The position numbers and the translations under genes were made by a program. Under the pieces are notes generated by a model. That model searched no databases, was not told the origin of the DNA, and saw only the letters and a program-made list of their open reading frames with translations. Below are positions 1 through 10,254 of a DNA stretch of 41,471 nt, one piece after another; the stretch's first letter is position 1; every line of letters starts with the position of its first letter. The DNA is from Myxosarcina sp. GA_180221_E-2-1-MAG-40_15 (GTDB taxonomy: Bacteria > Cyanobacteriota > Cyanobacteriia > Cyanobacteriales > Xenococcaceae): positions 1 through 41,471 of the forward strand of contig JAIMKV010000045.1 in assembly GCA_020692205.1 (NCBI GenBank), in the 5' to 3' direction.

Positions 1-129
1 CTGCCTTTGCTCAATGTCCTAACGTATTCGCGTAATGCTATATCTGGCTTGATTGAGTAAAGAGGTGGCTTAATCTCGTTACAATAGTAAATTACACGTA
101 AATAAAAAATTTTAGATTAGAGGTATTTT

Positions 130-1581
130 GTGAGTGTTAGAGTAAGGATTGCTCCTTCACCAACTGGAAATTTGCATATTGGGACAGCACGGACAGCGGT
201 ATTTAACTGGTTGTTTGCCCATCACCATCAGGGAACGTTTGTGCTGAGAATTGAGGATACGGATGCAGCGCGATCGCGGCCTGAATATACGGAAAATATT
301 GAGTCAGGCTTGCAATGGTTAGGTTTAAATTGGGATGAAGGGCCATTTTTCCAGACTCAGCGTTTGGATCAATATCAGCAAGCCGTACAAACACTCTTAG
401 ATAAAGGTTTTGCTTATCCTTGCTACTGTACACCTGAAGAATTAACCCAAATGCGGGAGACACAAAAGGCAAAAGGGCAAGCCCCTGGTTATGATAACCG
501 TCACCGGAACCTAACCACAGAAGAAAAACAGACGTTCGAGGCAGAGGGACGCAAGCCCGTAATTCGCTTCAAAATTGATGGCGATCGCAGTATTGTTTGG
601 CAGGACTCAATTAGAGATACCGTTAGTTGGCAAGGCAGTGACTTGGGTGGCGATATGGTAATTGCCCGTGCTGCTGATACTGACGATCAACCTTATGGAC
701 AGGCTCTATACAACCTCGCTGTGGTGGTAGATGATATTGAGATGCAGATTTCTCATGTGATTCGTGGGGAAGACCATATAGCTAATACGGCTAAACAAAT
801 TTTGCTTTATGAAGCTTTAGGGGCATCACTGCCTATTTTTGCCCATAGCCCTCTAATTCTCAATCAAGATGGGCGTAAACTATCGAAGCGAGATGGAGTA
901 ACATCCATTGATGATTTTCGGAAAATGGGTTTTTTACCTGAAGCTTTGGTTAACTACATGACCTTGCTAGGCTGGACTTTTCCTGACTCGACTAAAGAAA
1001 TATTCACCCTCGAAGAAGCAGCTAAAGAATTTGAACTAGAGCGAGTTAACAAGGCTGGGGCAAAGTTTGACTGGGACAAATTAGATTGGATCAACAGTCA
1101 ATATCTTCATGAAATGCCTGCTGATAAATTAACCGATTTATTAATTCCCTATTGGCAAGAAGCTGGCTATAGCTTAAATGAGCTAGATCGTTCCTGGCTA
1201 GAAAGCTTGACGGCATTAACTGCACCCACCCTTAACCGTCTGACCGATGTAATTAAAGAAACCAGCGTGTTTTTTGTTGATTCGGTTAATTACAGTGAAG
1301 AAGCAATGACATTACTACAGCAAGAAGGAGTAGCTGCGGTAATTTCTGCAATAATCGATAGTTTAAATGGCAATAATCTGACTGAATCAGATGCTCAAGC
1401 CATGATTAAACAGGTTACTAAAAGCCAAAAAGTCAAAAAAGGTTTGGTAATGCGATCGCTGCGTGCAGGCTTGACAGGAGAATTACATGGTCCTGATCTA
1501 ACTCAAACCTGGCTGTTGCTTAATCAATTAGGTGTAGATAAAACCCGTTTACAGCAGGCTAGAGATAAAATCGCCAATTAA
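130..1581 (+). CDS. gltX: Glutamyl-tRNA synthetase
   Basis: Class I aminoacyl-tRNA synthetase that charges tRNA with glutamate in the cytoplasm. In most cyanobacteria the enzyme is non-discriminating and also makes Glu-tRNA(Gln) for the GatCAB route, and it supplies Glu-tRNA for tetrapyrrole synthesis. Seen: the N-terminal [12 protein letters not shown] segment carrying the HIGH-type motif at residues 16-19, and the KMSKS-type motif KLSKR at about residues 250-254. The length of 483 aa is normal for bacterial GluRS. Translation starts at GTG, a few bases after an AGAGG ribosome-binding site near 119-123. The gene is followed by a strong intrinsic terminator at about 1655, so it is probably monocistronic. 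Identity is secure. Confidence 0.97.
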   Translation: MSVRVRIAPSPTGNLHIGTARTAVFNWLFAHHHQGTFVLRIEDTDAARSRPEYTENIESGLQWLGLNWDEGPFFQTQRLDQYQQAVQTLLDKGFAYPCYCTPEELTQMRETQKAKGQAPGYDNRHRNLTTEEKQTFEAEGRKPVIRFKIDGDRSIVWQDSIRDTVSWQGSDLGGDMVIARAADTDDQPYGQALYNLAVVVDDIEMQISHVIRGEDHIANTAKQILLYEALGASLPIFAHSPLILNQDGRKLSKRDGVTSIDDFRKMGFLPEALVNYMTLLGWTFPDSTKEIFTLEEAAKEFELERVNKAGAKFDWDKLDWINSQYLHEMPADKLTDLLIPYWQEAGYSLNELDRSWLESLTALTAPTLNRLTDVIKETSVFFVDSVNYSEEAMTLLQQEGVAAVISAIIDSLNGNNLTESDAQAMIKQVTKSQKVKKGLVMRSLRAGLTGELHGPDLTQTWLLLNQLGVDKTRLQQARDKIAN

Positions 1582-1654
1582 GATCTTGTGATTATGCCTC
1601 AGGTACAAATCTATCATTTTGTAATTACTACTGTTACAAAATAGTCAAAAAACG

Positions 1655-1688
1655 AACGACCTTGCAGCAAGAAAGGTCGTTTTGTTTC
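1655..1688 (+). terminator. Rho-independent terminator of gltX
   Basis: Perfect 7-bp stem AACGACC (1655-1661) and GGTCGTT (1675-1681), with a 13-base loop, followed by TTGTTTC. It lies about 75 bases after the gltX stop. Confidence 0.75.
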
Positions 1689-1863
1689 TGGTGATTAATA
1701 GTTAAAAAAAGATGGGAATATTAGCAAGATCTAGTGTAGATAAAGATTGCTGGATTGATTAGCTTTTAAAATGATTTTTCCTGCCTTATATTGGAACAAA
1801 ATCACTTCAAACTGGGTCTGATCAAGATAGATTATTTCATTTGTATTAGGCAATAAAATTTAA

Positions 1864-2421
1864 GTGTTAAAAGCTGCAATAAAACCTGTATATTCATCAA
1901 CATGGATCGCATTCTCAAGGCAGCGGGTGGGCGAGGTCAACCCATTAATATTTAGATATAGTTTAATATTTAGAAAATTCTCTGGCTGGTTATTAATAAT
2001 AGTCTGTAGTCTCAACCGCTATCCAGTTTTGGCTCAAGTTTCAGATGGTATTGTAATTAATCCCAAGACTATTAGCCAGCCTTTCATTATCAAAGGAACT
2101 AGTGGAGGAACAGTCAAGGCAACGGAAATTACTCAAACCGAAAACACCGCTACAGGTTATTGCGATGGCTATGTTCGTTCTCAACCAAATCATTTCTTAA
2201 AACTAGAAACTTTTGGGGAATTTATGCGGTTAGAAGTTGAAAGCCCAGCCGATACAACTATTATAATTAAAGGTCCCGATGGTGTTTGGTGTAATGATGA
2301 TGCTGGCAGCGTCAATCCCATGATTGAAGGACAGTGGCAACAAGGATTGTATCGAGTTTGGGTCGGTTCTTATCGAGCCAATACTAACAACGATTATCGA
2401 ATCAAAATTACCGGCAGATAA
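1864..2421 (+). CDS. Secreted/periplasmic protein of unknown function
   Basis: 185 aa from a GTG start; no named family is recognised. The first ~40 residues are basic, followed by a hydrophobic run (GWLLIIVCSL) ending in PVLAQ, which looks like a signal peptide with cleavage after the Ala at about residue 57. The mature part is about 125 residues, mostly beta-type, with two Cys (in GYCDGY and VWCNDD) that could form a disulfide, and a C-terminal segment GLYRVWVGSYRA. From memory this layout resembles a domain seen in many exported cyanobacterial proteins, but no activity is known to me. The start is uncertain: the unusually long region before the hydrophobic stretch suggests a later start, yet no ATG is available in frame. 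It stands alone between gltX and hom. Confidence 0.65.
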   Translation: MLKAAIKPVYSSTWIAFSRQRVGEVNPLIFRYSLIFRKFSGWLLIIVCSLNRYPVLAQVSDGIVINPKTISQPFIIKGTSGGTVKATEITQTENTATGYCDGYVRSQPNHFLKLETFGEFMRLEVESPADTTIIIKGPDGVWCNDDAGSVNPMIEGQWQQGLYRVWVGSYRANTNNDYRIKITGR

Positions 2422-2554
2422 AAATAAGACAGAAGACAGAAAAAGTTTCCCCAAGGTAACCTATTGCCGTTAATCTAGATAAGGTGAGCAAAACCCTGCA
2501 TTTAAACTAAAGGATTAGTGTTCACTTGCTCAGGTTACAGTCAGGATATAAGTT

Positions 2555-3847
2555 GTGGCTTTCAAGATTGGTTTATTAGGATACGGTACGGTTGGAACAG
2601 GGACAGCAAAGATTTTATTAGATCCGGTGGGACGCAATAGTCTGCTGCAAGAAATTGTCATAGCTAGGGTAGGAGTACGATCGCTCGATCAACCGCGATC
2701 GCCCGAACTACCAGCAGGAGTGTTGACCACCGATTTAGAAGCAATCGTCACCGATCCTGAAATTGATCTGGTCGTGGAATTATTAGGCGGACTCGAACCT
2801 GCGCGATCGCTGATCCTCAAGGCAATAGACCACGGTAAACATATTGTTACGGCCAATAAAGCCGTAATTGCCCGTCACGGTGAGGAGATTTTTACCGCAG
2901 CTAATCAAGCAGGGGTATATGTTTTATTAGAAGCAGCAGTGGGGGGCGGAATTCCCGTAATTAAGCCGCTTAAGCAGTCTCTAGGAGTTAATCGGATTCA
3001 AACCGTAATTGGCATCATCAACGGCACCACCAATTATATCCTGACCAAGATGACGGAGGAAGGAGCAGACTTTGATGAAGTTCTAGCACAAGCACAAAAA
3101 TTGGGCTATGCTGAGGCCGATCCAACCGCTGATGTAGATGGTTATGATGCTGCTGATAAAATTGCCATCCTGGCGGCGATCGCTTTTAACGGTAGAATTA
3201 AGCGAGAAGATATTTCCTGTGAAGGTATTCGCCAGATCAACGCCACTGATATTAGCTATGCTGATGATTTGGGTTTTGTGATCAAGCTATTAGCGATCGC
3301 TAAAGCTAACTCCGATAATGATTCTCTTCAGGTGCGAGTTCACCCTACTTTAGTACCAAAAGACCATCCTTTAGCCAACGTTAATAACGTTTATAACGCT
3401 ATTTTGGTAGAAGGTGAACCTCTAGGACAAGTAATGTTTTTTGGGCCTGGTGCGGGTCAAGGGGCAACGGCTAGCGCGGTGGTATCAGATATTGTCAATA
3501 TCGTGGGTATGATGCAAACTAGTCAAGGTTCGGAAAAACTCGATCCAATGTTACGCTGTTCCCATGAGCATTTCAAACAGCTTAGTCCCATGTCCGAGAT
3601 CGATACCCGTTTTTACGCCCGCTTTCTTTGCCAAGATGTCTCGGGAGTAATTGGTCATTTGGGAACTAGCTTTGGCAACCATAACGTTAGCTTGGAATCT
3701 GTGGTACAAATAGGTTTTCGCCACAATTTAGCGGAAATTGTGGTAGTTACCCATCAAGTTCGAGAGGGTAACTTCCATCAAGCATTGACAGAAATTAAAG
3801 GTCTAGAATCAATTGATAGTATTCCTAGTATTTTAAGGGTGTTGTAA
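2555..3847 (+). CDS. hom: Homoserine dehydrogenase
   Basis: Reduces aspartate semialdehyde to homoserine with NAD(P)H, the branch point toward threonine, methionine and isoleucine. Seen: an N-terminal Rossmann nucleotide-binding loop (GLLGYGTVGTGTA, residues 6-18), the dimer/catalytic region with GIINGTTNYILTKM at about residue 153 and GYAEADPTADVDGYDAADK at about residue 185, and a C-terminal ACT regulatory domain from about residue 350. Length 430 aa is typical of the monofunctional bacterial enzyme. GTG start. The ACT domain implies feedback control by threonine, as known for the family. No neighbour of the same pathway is adjacent. Confidence 0.96.
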   Translation: MAFKIGLLGYGTVGTGTAKILLDPVGRNSLLQEIVIARVGVRSLDQPRSPELPAGVLTTDLEAIVTDPEIDLVVELLGGLEPARSLILKAIDHGKHIVTANKAVIARHGEEIFTAANQAGVYVLLEAAVGGGIPVIKPLKQSLGVNRIQTVIGIINGTTNYILTKMTEEGADFDEVLAQAQKLGYAEADPTADVDGYDAADKIAILAAIAFNGRIKREDISCEGIRQINATDISYADDLGFVIKLLAIAKANSDNDSLQVRVHPTLVPKDHPLANVNNVYNAILVEGEPLGQVMFFGPGAGQGATASAVVSDIVNIVGMMQTSQGSEKLDPMLRCSHEHFKQLSPMSEIDTRFYARFLCQDVSGVIGHLGTSFGNHNVSLESVVQIGFRHNLAEIVVVTHQVREGNFHQALTEIKGLESIDSIPSILRVL

Positions 3848-4219
3848 ATGTGCTAGTATCGCTACGCGGAAGTCAGAGTCATAGGGGCGAACGGCAACGC
3901 GACGCAAGGAGCTAATCCTTTAGGGCGTTCGCCCGTACAGAAATCAGAAGTCCCACAAGGGGATAACATCAAAAGTATTTAATTGCGGGGCTTCTAGGAT
4001 TTACTAATAGTGAATTTATTTACGCCCACGTCTACTAGTTAGTCAACAATAATATTAGGCGCAATTTGCTAGAGAGCAAATATTTATCATCTCTAAAAAA
4101 AATTATCTGTCTGTTTGCCAAATTAGCTTAAAGCTTCAGCGAAAAACTAGCGATAAAACAGATGAACTAATTGGGCAATCTGCGTTATTTTAAAGATGAC
4201 TATGTAAATATTGATTTAA
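3848..4219. repeat. Intergenic region with dispersed GC-rich palindromic repeat
   Basis: 372 bases without a gene between hom and uvrB. The first ~110 bases are much richer in G+C than the rest and hold an inverted repeat: GGGCGAACG (3885-3893) facing CGTTCGCCC (3926-3934). This is the type of short dispersed repeat common between cyanobacterial genes. The remaining AT-rich part should hold the uvrB promoter. No ORF or RNA gene is recognised. Confidence 0.45.
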
Positions 4220-6229
4220 ATGAGCTTATTTAACCTACAGTCACCCTTTCAACCAGAGGGAGATCAGCCTGAAGCGATCGCTCAATTAACCGAGTCATTA
4301 CAGCAAGGAAACCGCTTTCAAACCTTACTAGGGGCAACAGGGACAGGTAAAACTTTTTCCGTAGCCAACCTAATTACCAATGTGCAAAAGCCAACGTTGG
4401 TATTGGCGCACAATAAAACTTTAGCAGCGCAGTTATGCAATGAGTTGCGCTTGTTTTTCCCCGACAATGCAGTAGAATATTTTGTCAGCTATTACGACTA
4501 CTATCAGCCAGAAGCTTATATTCCCGTTAGCGATACTTATATTGAGAAAACGGCTTCAATCAATGATGAGATTGATATGTTGCGTCACTCAGCAACGCGA
4601 TCGCTTTTTGAACGCCGAGATGTAATTGTTGTCGCCTCGATTAGCTGTATTTACGGTTTAGGTATGCCCGCTGAGTATCTTAATGCCGCCGTACCGCTTA
4701 AGCTGGGTATGGAAGTTAATCAACGGGAATTATTGCGAGATTTAGTTACTGTCCAGTATTCTCGTAATGATATCGAGCTTGAACGGGGAAGATTTCGAGT
4801 CAAGGGAGACGTGCTAGAAATTGTTCCTGCTTATGAAGATCGGGTAATTCGGATCGAGTTTTTTGGTGATGAAATCGAAGCTTTGCGTTATGTCGATCCA
4901 GTTACAGGCGAGATTTTACAGAGTCTCAACGGCATTAATATTTATCCCGCCCGTCACTTTGTTACTCCTCAAGAGAGGTTAGAAGCGGCTTGTTTAAATA
5001 TTAGACAAGAATTAGAAGGGCGTTTAATTGAACTGGAAAGTGAAAATAAGCTACTCGAAGCCCAAAGATTAGAACAGCGTTGTCGCTACGATCTAGAATT
5101 ATTAGAAGAGGTTGGCTATTGTAACGGCGTTGAAAACTATTCTCGTCATTTAGCAGGAAAACAACCAGGTTCACCACCAGAATGTTTGATCGATTATTTT
5201 CCTGATGATTGGCTATTGGTCATTGATGAATCTCACGTTACCGTACCCCAACTACGCGGGATGTATAATGGCGATCGCGCTAGGAAGAAGGTTTTAATCG
5301 AACATGGCTTTAGGTTGCCCTCTGCTGCGGATAATCGTCCGTTAAAAGCTGATGAGTTTTGGGACAAGGTAAATCAGTGTGTCTTTGTGTCAGCAACTCC
5401 GGCAAAATGGGAGTTGGAACAGTCTGAAGATCGGGTTGCACAGCAAATTATTCGTCCTACGGGAGTAATCGATCCAGAAATTTTAGTTCGCCCCACAGAA
5501 GGACAGGTAGACGATCTGTTTGGCGAAATTCACGAACGCATGGCTAAAGGAGAACGGGTTTTAATTACTACCTTGACCAAGAAGATGTCGGAAGACTTGA
5601 GTGAATATTTTGCTGAACGAGATATTAAGGTGCAATATTTGCATTCAGAAATTAAATCGATCGAACGAATTGAAATTCTACAGTCTTTACGCCGCGGGGA
5701 TGTTGATGTTTTAATCGGGGTCAACCTACTGCGGGAAGGTTTGGATTTGCCAGAAGTATCTTTGGTAGCAATTCTGGATGCGGATAAAGAAGGCTTCTTG
5801 CGTTCAGAAAGTTCGATTATTCAAACCATTGGTAGGGCTGCCCGTCACGTAGAGGGACAAGCAATTTTGTATGCCGATAATTTAACTAAAAGTATGGCAA
5901 GGGCAATTGAAGAAACCGAAAGACGACGCAATGTTCAAATTGCTTACAATAAACGCCATAATATTACTCCTAAACCAATTATCAAAAATGAAGCGAATTC
6001 GATCCTGGCTTTTTTAGATATTTCTCGCCGTTTAAACTCCGAACAGCTAGAAGAAGTTTATGAGAAGTCTGACGAACTACCATTAGAAAAAATTCCTGCT
6101 TTAATCGAGCAATTAGAAGCCAAGATGAAACAAGCAGCCAAAGATCTGGAGTTTGAAGAAGCCGCTAAATATCGCGATCGCATTTTGAAGTTGCGGGATA
6201 AGTTGTTAGGCCGAAGCAGAAATAAGTAA
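4220..6229 (+). CDS. uvrB: UvrABC excinuclease subunit B
   Basis: Damage-verification helicase of nucleotide excision repair; receives damaged DNA from UvrA and recruits UvrC. Seen: Walker A GATGTGKT at residues 38-45, the beta-hairpin region [15 protein letters not shown] near residue 92 that clamps DNA, the Walker B-like VIDESH region near residue 335, helicase motif [11 protein letters not shown] near residue 535, and the C-terminal UVR domain (about residues 625-665) that binds UvrC. 669 aa is full length for the family. ATG start. No other repair gene is adjacent; mutL lies 30 kb away. Confidence 0.98.
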   Translation: MSLFNLQSPFQPEGDQPEAIAQLTESLQQGNRFQTLLGATGTGKTFSVANLITNVQKPTLVLAHNKTLAAQLCNELRLFFPDNAVEYFVSYYDYYQPEAYIPVSDTYIEKTASINDEIDMLRHSATRSLFERRDVIVVASISCIYGLGMPAEYLNAAVPLKLGMEVNQRELLRDLVTVQYSRNDIELERGRFRVKGDVLEIVPAYEDRVIRIEFFGDEIEALRYVDPVTGEILQSLNGINIYPARHFVTPQERLEAACLNIRQELEGRLIELESENKLLEAQRLEQRCRYDLELLEEVGYCNGVENYSRHLAGKQPGSPPECLIDYFPDDWLLVIDESHVTVPQLRGMYNGDRARKKVLIEHGFRLPSAADNRPLKADEFWDKVNQCVFVSATPAKWELEQSEDRVAQQIIRPTGVIDPEILVRPTEGQVDDLFGEIHERMAKGERVLITTLTKKMSEDLSEYFAERDIKVQYLHSEIKSIERIEILQSLRRGDVDVLIGVNLLREGLDLPEVSLVAILDADKEGFLRSESSIIQTIGRAARHVEGQAILYADNLTKSMARAIEETERRRNVQIAYNKRHNITPKPIIKNEANSILAFLDISRRLNSEQLEEVYEKSDELPLEKIPALIEQLEAKMKQAAKDLEFEEAAKYRDRILKLRDKLLGRSRNK

Positions 6230-6395
6230 TGAGCTTTAGTTATATCCTGAGAGAAACCAGATAAATCATTAAAGCAATAATGAAGTCGCAGTAATTGAGA
6301 TCGATGGCAATTAATTGTAGATTTGGGAAATAACTTGCCTCAGACTTCAAACCTACTGTAGTAGAGTATTCAACTGAACTTGATATGAGAATAAC

Positions 6396-7292
6396 TTAAC
6401 CGAAAAACCTGACCTGACTAAGACAATTCTGACGATAGACTTTAGGAGTCATTCCCGTCATTTGGCGAAAGTATTTACCTCAATGACTTTGACTATTAAA
6501 ACCGCAAGATAAAGCTATCTGGGCAATAGATAAATCTTGATTCAATAACTGTTTGGCTAACTCAATTCTTTGTTGCATGACATATTGATGAGGAGATACC
6601 CCTGTAGTTTGTTTAAATAATCTACTGAAATGAAATCTACTAATTCCTAATAATTTTGCTAAGTCTTTTACTTTGATTGTTTGAGTCAAACAGTCATTTA
6701 CATAGTCGGTTACAGCTAAAACCTGACGATCGCTTAATCCTCCTTGATAAGTTGTGATCGCGGGCTTATTACCCGAATAATCTCGTAATAGGTTGACGAT
6801 TAAAGCATAGGTCAAAGACTCAATATAAAGCTGTCCTACACCACTATTACCTTGGTGCAGTTCGGTTCTTAACATCATTGCCAACTGCTCTAGCTGAAGA
6901 TTACGGACACGAAACTCAGTAATCAGTTCAATACGGTTAGGTTCAGAATTAGTTGTTTCTATTGCAACTTGTCTAACTAGATCGGTCGGAATTCTAATTA
7001 ATACATAGTGGTCATCACCATAAGCCTGATACGAATTGAAAATATCTGCTGGTGTAATCGTCAGATCTCCTTTAGCATAAATACCACTATAACTGCGATC
7101 GCCTATAGCTTGCCAGATACGTAGAGGCTTGTTGGCTAAACACAGGGCAATAGTATGCTCTTGCCACGAATCGGGTTCACAGATTCGGGGGGGTTGCTGA
7201 AATTCTTCTACAATAATAGATTCCCACCCTAAGTCCTTACTGGAAATAACTGGTAATGGATTTTCTAATAGTTTCTTTGGTCGCTCAACCAT
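6396..7292 (-). pseudogene. AraC-family transcriptional regulator interrupted by an in-frame TGA
   Basis: Transcription factor with an N-terminal sensor part (about residues 1-180) and a C-terminal AraC/XylS DNA-binding region. The first helix-turn-helix is complete (VKDLAKLLGISRFHFSRLF). The second, SIAQIALSCGFNSQSH, is cut by TGA at 6482-6480 after residue 270. In the same frame the sequence goes on as GKYFRQMTGMTPKVYRQNC and on to a TAA at 6398-6396, exactly the expected end of an AraC protein. So the gene carries a nonsense codon inside the second DNA-binding helix; the open part is 6480-7292. This is probably a recent pseudogene, a sequencing error or a truncated product. It is divergent from the YrhK/MATE genes, which it may once have controlled (inference). 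Confidence 0.75.
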
Positions 7293-7419
7293 AATTGTTT
7301 TCTCCTCTGGAAAATTAGCAGCACAATTTTGATAGTAAAGCAGAATATAGCTAGCTATATAGGTTGTGGATATCTACTCTGTAATTGTAACGATTAGATC
7401 GATAACCTTTGAACGGAAG

Positions 7420-7665
7420 ATGTTGACAAAAAAAGACCTTGAAACTAAAAATTCAGCAGAATCAAAAGAAACCATAATTACAGCAGACAGAGATCGCACT
7501 TCTTTTGTTAGTTGGCTATTCCTCATCGGTTCGTTAATTTTTTTGATTGATGGATTTTTGGAACTAACCGAAAGTGCCTCGGTTCATGCACTATTTCATC
7601 TCAGTGCTAGTGTTCTATTTACTGTTGGTTCGGCTTTATTTATTCCTCAAGGCGAGAACAATTAA
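7420..7665 (+). CDS. Small YrhK-like membrane protein
   Basis: 81 aa from the ATG at 7420; an in-frame GTG at 7366 would add 18 residues but has no clear ribosome-binding site. The N-terminal 25 residues are charged. Two predicted membrane segments follow (FVSWLFLIGSLIFLIDGFLEL and a second containing LFHLSASVLFTVGSALFI) with a short connecting loop. The pattern fits the YrhK-type domain as I remember it; no function is established. It sits 48 bp before the MATE gene on the same strand and is divergent from the AraC-type gene, so the two may be co-transcribed. Confidence 0.6.
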   Translation: MLTKKDLETKNSAESKETIITADRDRTSFVSWLFLIGSLIFLIDGFLELTESASVHALFHLSASVLFTVGSALFIPQGENN

Positions 7666-7712
7666 TAATTGCTGCAAATATTTATCTTTGACAATTAATC
7701 GGAAAACTGGAC

Positions 7713-9095
7713 ATGAGTTTTATTTTACTAAACTCTTCAATTCGTACGGAGAGCAAAAAATTTCTGCAATTGGCGATTCCGCTAGCTAGCGCACAGGTAG
7801 CTCAATCCATGACGGGTTTTTTTGACACAATCATGATGGGTAGATTGGGTGCAGAGACTTTAGCTGCTGGTGGTTTGGCTTCTCTAACTTTCTTTTCCAT
7901 CCTGAATACTGCTGCGGGGGTAGTTATGGGAGTTAGTCCACTAATTGCGGCAGCTTATGGTGCAGGCAAGAAAACCAGGATTGAAAAGCTAGCCCGTCAG
8001 GGACTTTGGTTGGTTTTGTTATTGTCGATACCAATTGCGATCGCGATCGCGCATTTTGATTCAATTATGCTGCAACTAGGACAAGCAGAAATAACCGTGA
8101 CTTTAGCCAATACTTATTTAGACATTATCTTGTGGGGTTTCTTTCCCGCTTTGGGCTTTGCCATGCTGCGGGGTGTTGTATCTGGACTATCTCATGCTCG
8201 CCCTGTAATGTTTATCGTGATTATTGGCACGATTTTTAATATTCTGGGTAACTACATTTTGGGATTTGGTAAATTTGGTTTTCCACGTTTGGAGATAGCA
8301 GGATTGGGCATAGCCAGCGTTTTCGCTCTCTGGGGAATGTTTATTGCCTTGATTGTTTATATCCTCAAACATCAGCAACTTAAAACCTATCGCATCTTTG
8401 AACAACTACACAAACTAAAACCTGCGATTATTAATGAACTGTGTCAAACTGGTGTACCAATTGGCATCTTTATCGCTTTGGAATTAGGATTATTTACCCT
8501 TGTTACCTATCTTATGGGTGCCTTGGGAACAGAAGTATTAGCGGCACATCAAATTGTCTTCCAAACCATTTTAGTAATTTTTATGATTCCTCTGGGAATG
8601 TCCTATGCAGCTACCGTGAGAGTTGGACAGTGGCTGGGCAAGAAAAACTTAGAGGGAATCAAGCGGGCAGGATACCTTAGTATTGGTACAGGAGCGATGT
8701 TTGCGATCGCTATAACAACCATCATGCTGTTGTTTCCTCAAGTAATAGTTAGTCTGTATATCGATATCCAAGATCCTGCCAACGCAGAGATTGTCCGCTT
8801 AGCTTTGCCGATGCTGACTATTGCTACAGTGTCTCAGATTTTAGATGCGGTACAAAAAATTACCTACGGTGCGCTGCAAGGACTCCAAGACACTCGCATT
8901 CCTGTACTATTGAATATTCCCGCCTTTTGGGTTATTGGCTTAACTTTAGGCTACCTGTTGGGCTTTCATTTCAATTTGGGGGGTGCTGGCTTATGGTTGG
9001 GACAGTCTATCGGTGTTGCGGTTGCTGCACTCTTGTTTTTGATGCGTTGGCAACAAAAATTATTGCAGATTGGCGATGGCAACTGGAGCGATTAA
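7713..9095 (+). CDS. MATE family efflux transporter (NorM/DinF-like)
   Basis: Cation-coupled multidrug and toxin extrusion protein of the inner membrane. 460 aa, the usual family length, with about twelve hydrophobic segments in two homologous halves. The first half opens with LAIPLASAQVAQSMTGFFDTIMMG, where the Pro and the DTIMMGRLG loop are typical of MATE proteins; the second half starts near residue 235 with ELCQTGVPIGIFIALELG. GTG and TTG starts are not needed: the ATG at 7713 fits. It follows the YrhK-like gene closely. The substrate cannot be told from sequence. Confidence 0.92.
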   Translation: MSFILLNSSIRTESKKFLQLAIPLASAQVAQSMTGFFDTIMMGRLGAETLAAGGLASLTFFSILNTAAGVVMGVSPLIAAAYGAGKKTRIEKLARQGLWLVLLLSIPIAIAIAHFDSIMLQLGQAEITVTLANTYLDIILWGFFPALGFAMLRGVVSGLSHARPVMFIVIIGTIFNILGNYILGFGKFGFPRLEIAGLGIASVFALWGMFIALIVYILKHQQLKTYRIFEQLHKLKPAIINELCQTGVPIGIFIALELGLFTLVTYLMGALGTEVLAAHQIVFQTILVIFMIPLGMSYAATVRVGQWLGKKNLEGIKRAGYLSIGTGAMFAIAITTIMLLFPQVIVSLYIDIQDPANAEIVRLALPMLTIATVSQILDAVQKITYGALQGLQDTRIPVLLNIPAFWVIGLTLGYLLGFHFNLGGAGLWLGQSIGVAVAALLFLMRWQQKLLQIGDGNWSD

Positions 9096-9434
9096 TAGTG
9101 AATAAAAACTTACGGTTTTTTGCAGGCGATCGCTCTGCAAAATCATTAATTCTACCAAACATAAGTAATAGTTACACGGCATGATTTCGCTATTTTTGTT
9201 GTCATATTGATCGATATTTGTCTTTGGGGAACAATTTATTTTTTTATTCGTCCACATCTAATTTTCATAATAGTTGGAAGATTAAAATATAGTAAAAAAT
9301 ATGATGTTTGTTTTATCAACTTTTTTATCTTAATTTTTTAGTATTTAGTTTAGCAAAGCAGTTTAATATTTGCTGGCATAATCGAGCCGAACTTTAACTG
9401 CGGTTGACATTAATTAACAAAATAAATCTTGGAT
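9096..9434. other. Non-coding interval between MATE and RTX genes
   Basis: About 340 AT-rich bases with no ORF. One hairpin is visible soon after the MATE stop: TTTTGCAG (9118-9125) and CTGCAAAA (9135-9142), with a HIP1 site in the loop. It has no downstream T-run, so it is at best a weak terminator. The rest presumably holds the promoter of the RTX gene. Confidence 0.4.
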
Positions 9435-10148
9435 ATGGCTGAATATATTGGTACTCCAGCAAGCGAAGACTTCAGAATCATTTTTCCTTTAAGTCCAGAA
9501 GCTGACTTTATGGACGGGCGCGAGGGAAACGATACTATTGACGGCTATTTGGGTAATGATATTCTCTTAGGTTTTGACGGTGATGACATAATTAACGGTG
9601 GAGAAAACGAGGACTATATAGCAGGTGAAGAAGGTGACGATGTGCTATTTGGCTTTGATGGTTTTGATACATTGTTAGGAGGATATGGCGACGACAAGCT
9701 ATTTGGAGAAGCTCATAACGATCTTCTTTTTGGTGGCGAAGATGGAGATGACACTTTGGATGGAGGAGATGGCGATGATGAACTATTTGGCGAGATTGGT
9801 GATGATATCTTACTTGGTGGTACAGGTATAGATACTTTATCTGGTGGCAATGGCGACGATATTTTAGAAGGTGAAGCAGGCGATGATATTCTTAACGGAG
9901 GGTTTGGGGCAGATACTTTCGTCTTTTCCACTATTTTAGGCACAGGAGTAGACACCATTGAAGACTTCTTTTTTAATGAAGGAGACAAAATTGAAGTGCT
10001 TGCTGAGGGTTTTGATATTGGTACAGATGAAATTGATCGCTTTACCTTTAACTCAAGTTCTCGGGAAGTTTCTTTCGATGGAGAAGCTTTTGTCATTATT
10101 CAAAATGATGTTGATTTTATTCCCGCCGAAGATATCGATATTGTGTAA
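9435..10148 (+). CDS. RTX-type calcium-binding repeat protein
   Basis: 237 aa from the ATG at 9435 (a TTG two codons upstream is less likely). Residues ~30-165 are a run of about fourteen glycine- and aspartate-rich nonapeptides of the GGxGxDxLx type (for example GGNGDDILEG), which fold into a calcium-binding beta-roll. The C-terminal ~70 residues (GADTFVFSTILGTGVDTIEDF onward) match the end domain that follows the repeats in serralysin-like and other type I-secreted proteins. There is no N-terminal signal peptide, as expected for type I export. The protein is very acidic. No protease or other catalytic domain is present, and no type I secretion gene is nearby. Its role is unknown; a surface or extracellular calcium-binding protein is a reasonable inference. 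Confidence 0.85.
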   Translation: MAEYIGTPASEDFRIIFPLSPEADFMDGREGNDTIDGYLGNDILLGFDGDDIINGGENEDYIAGEEGDDVLFGFDGFDTLLGGYGDDKLFGEAHNDLLFGGEDGDDTLDGGDGDDELFGEIGDDILLGGTGIDTLSGGNGDDILEGEAGDDILNGGFGADTFVFSTILGTGVDTIEDFFFNEGDKIEVLAEGFDIGTDEIDRFTFNSSSREVSFDGEAFVIIQNDVDFIPAEDIDIV

Positions 10149-10254
10149 ATTTATCGTCTAAATTAATCACGATCTTAATAGCTTATTTACTACGAAACAT
10201 CATACAGACATTGAGCAAAATGTCTGTTTTCGCCATATTTAACTTAAAAACATC

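Noticed and set aside
3885-3934. Inverted repeat considered as a CRISPR unit or riboswitch
   Set aside because: A single copy without regular spacing, and no aptamer core recognised; it fits a dispersed intergenic repeat.
9713-10096. 127-codon minus-strand ORF opposite the RTX gene, rich in Ser and Pro
   Set aside because: It is the antisense reading of glycine/aspartate repeat codons; the composition simply mirrors the RTX repeats.
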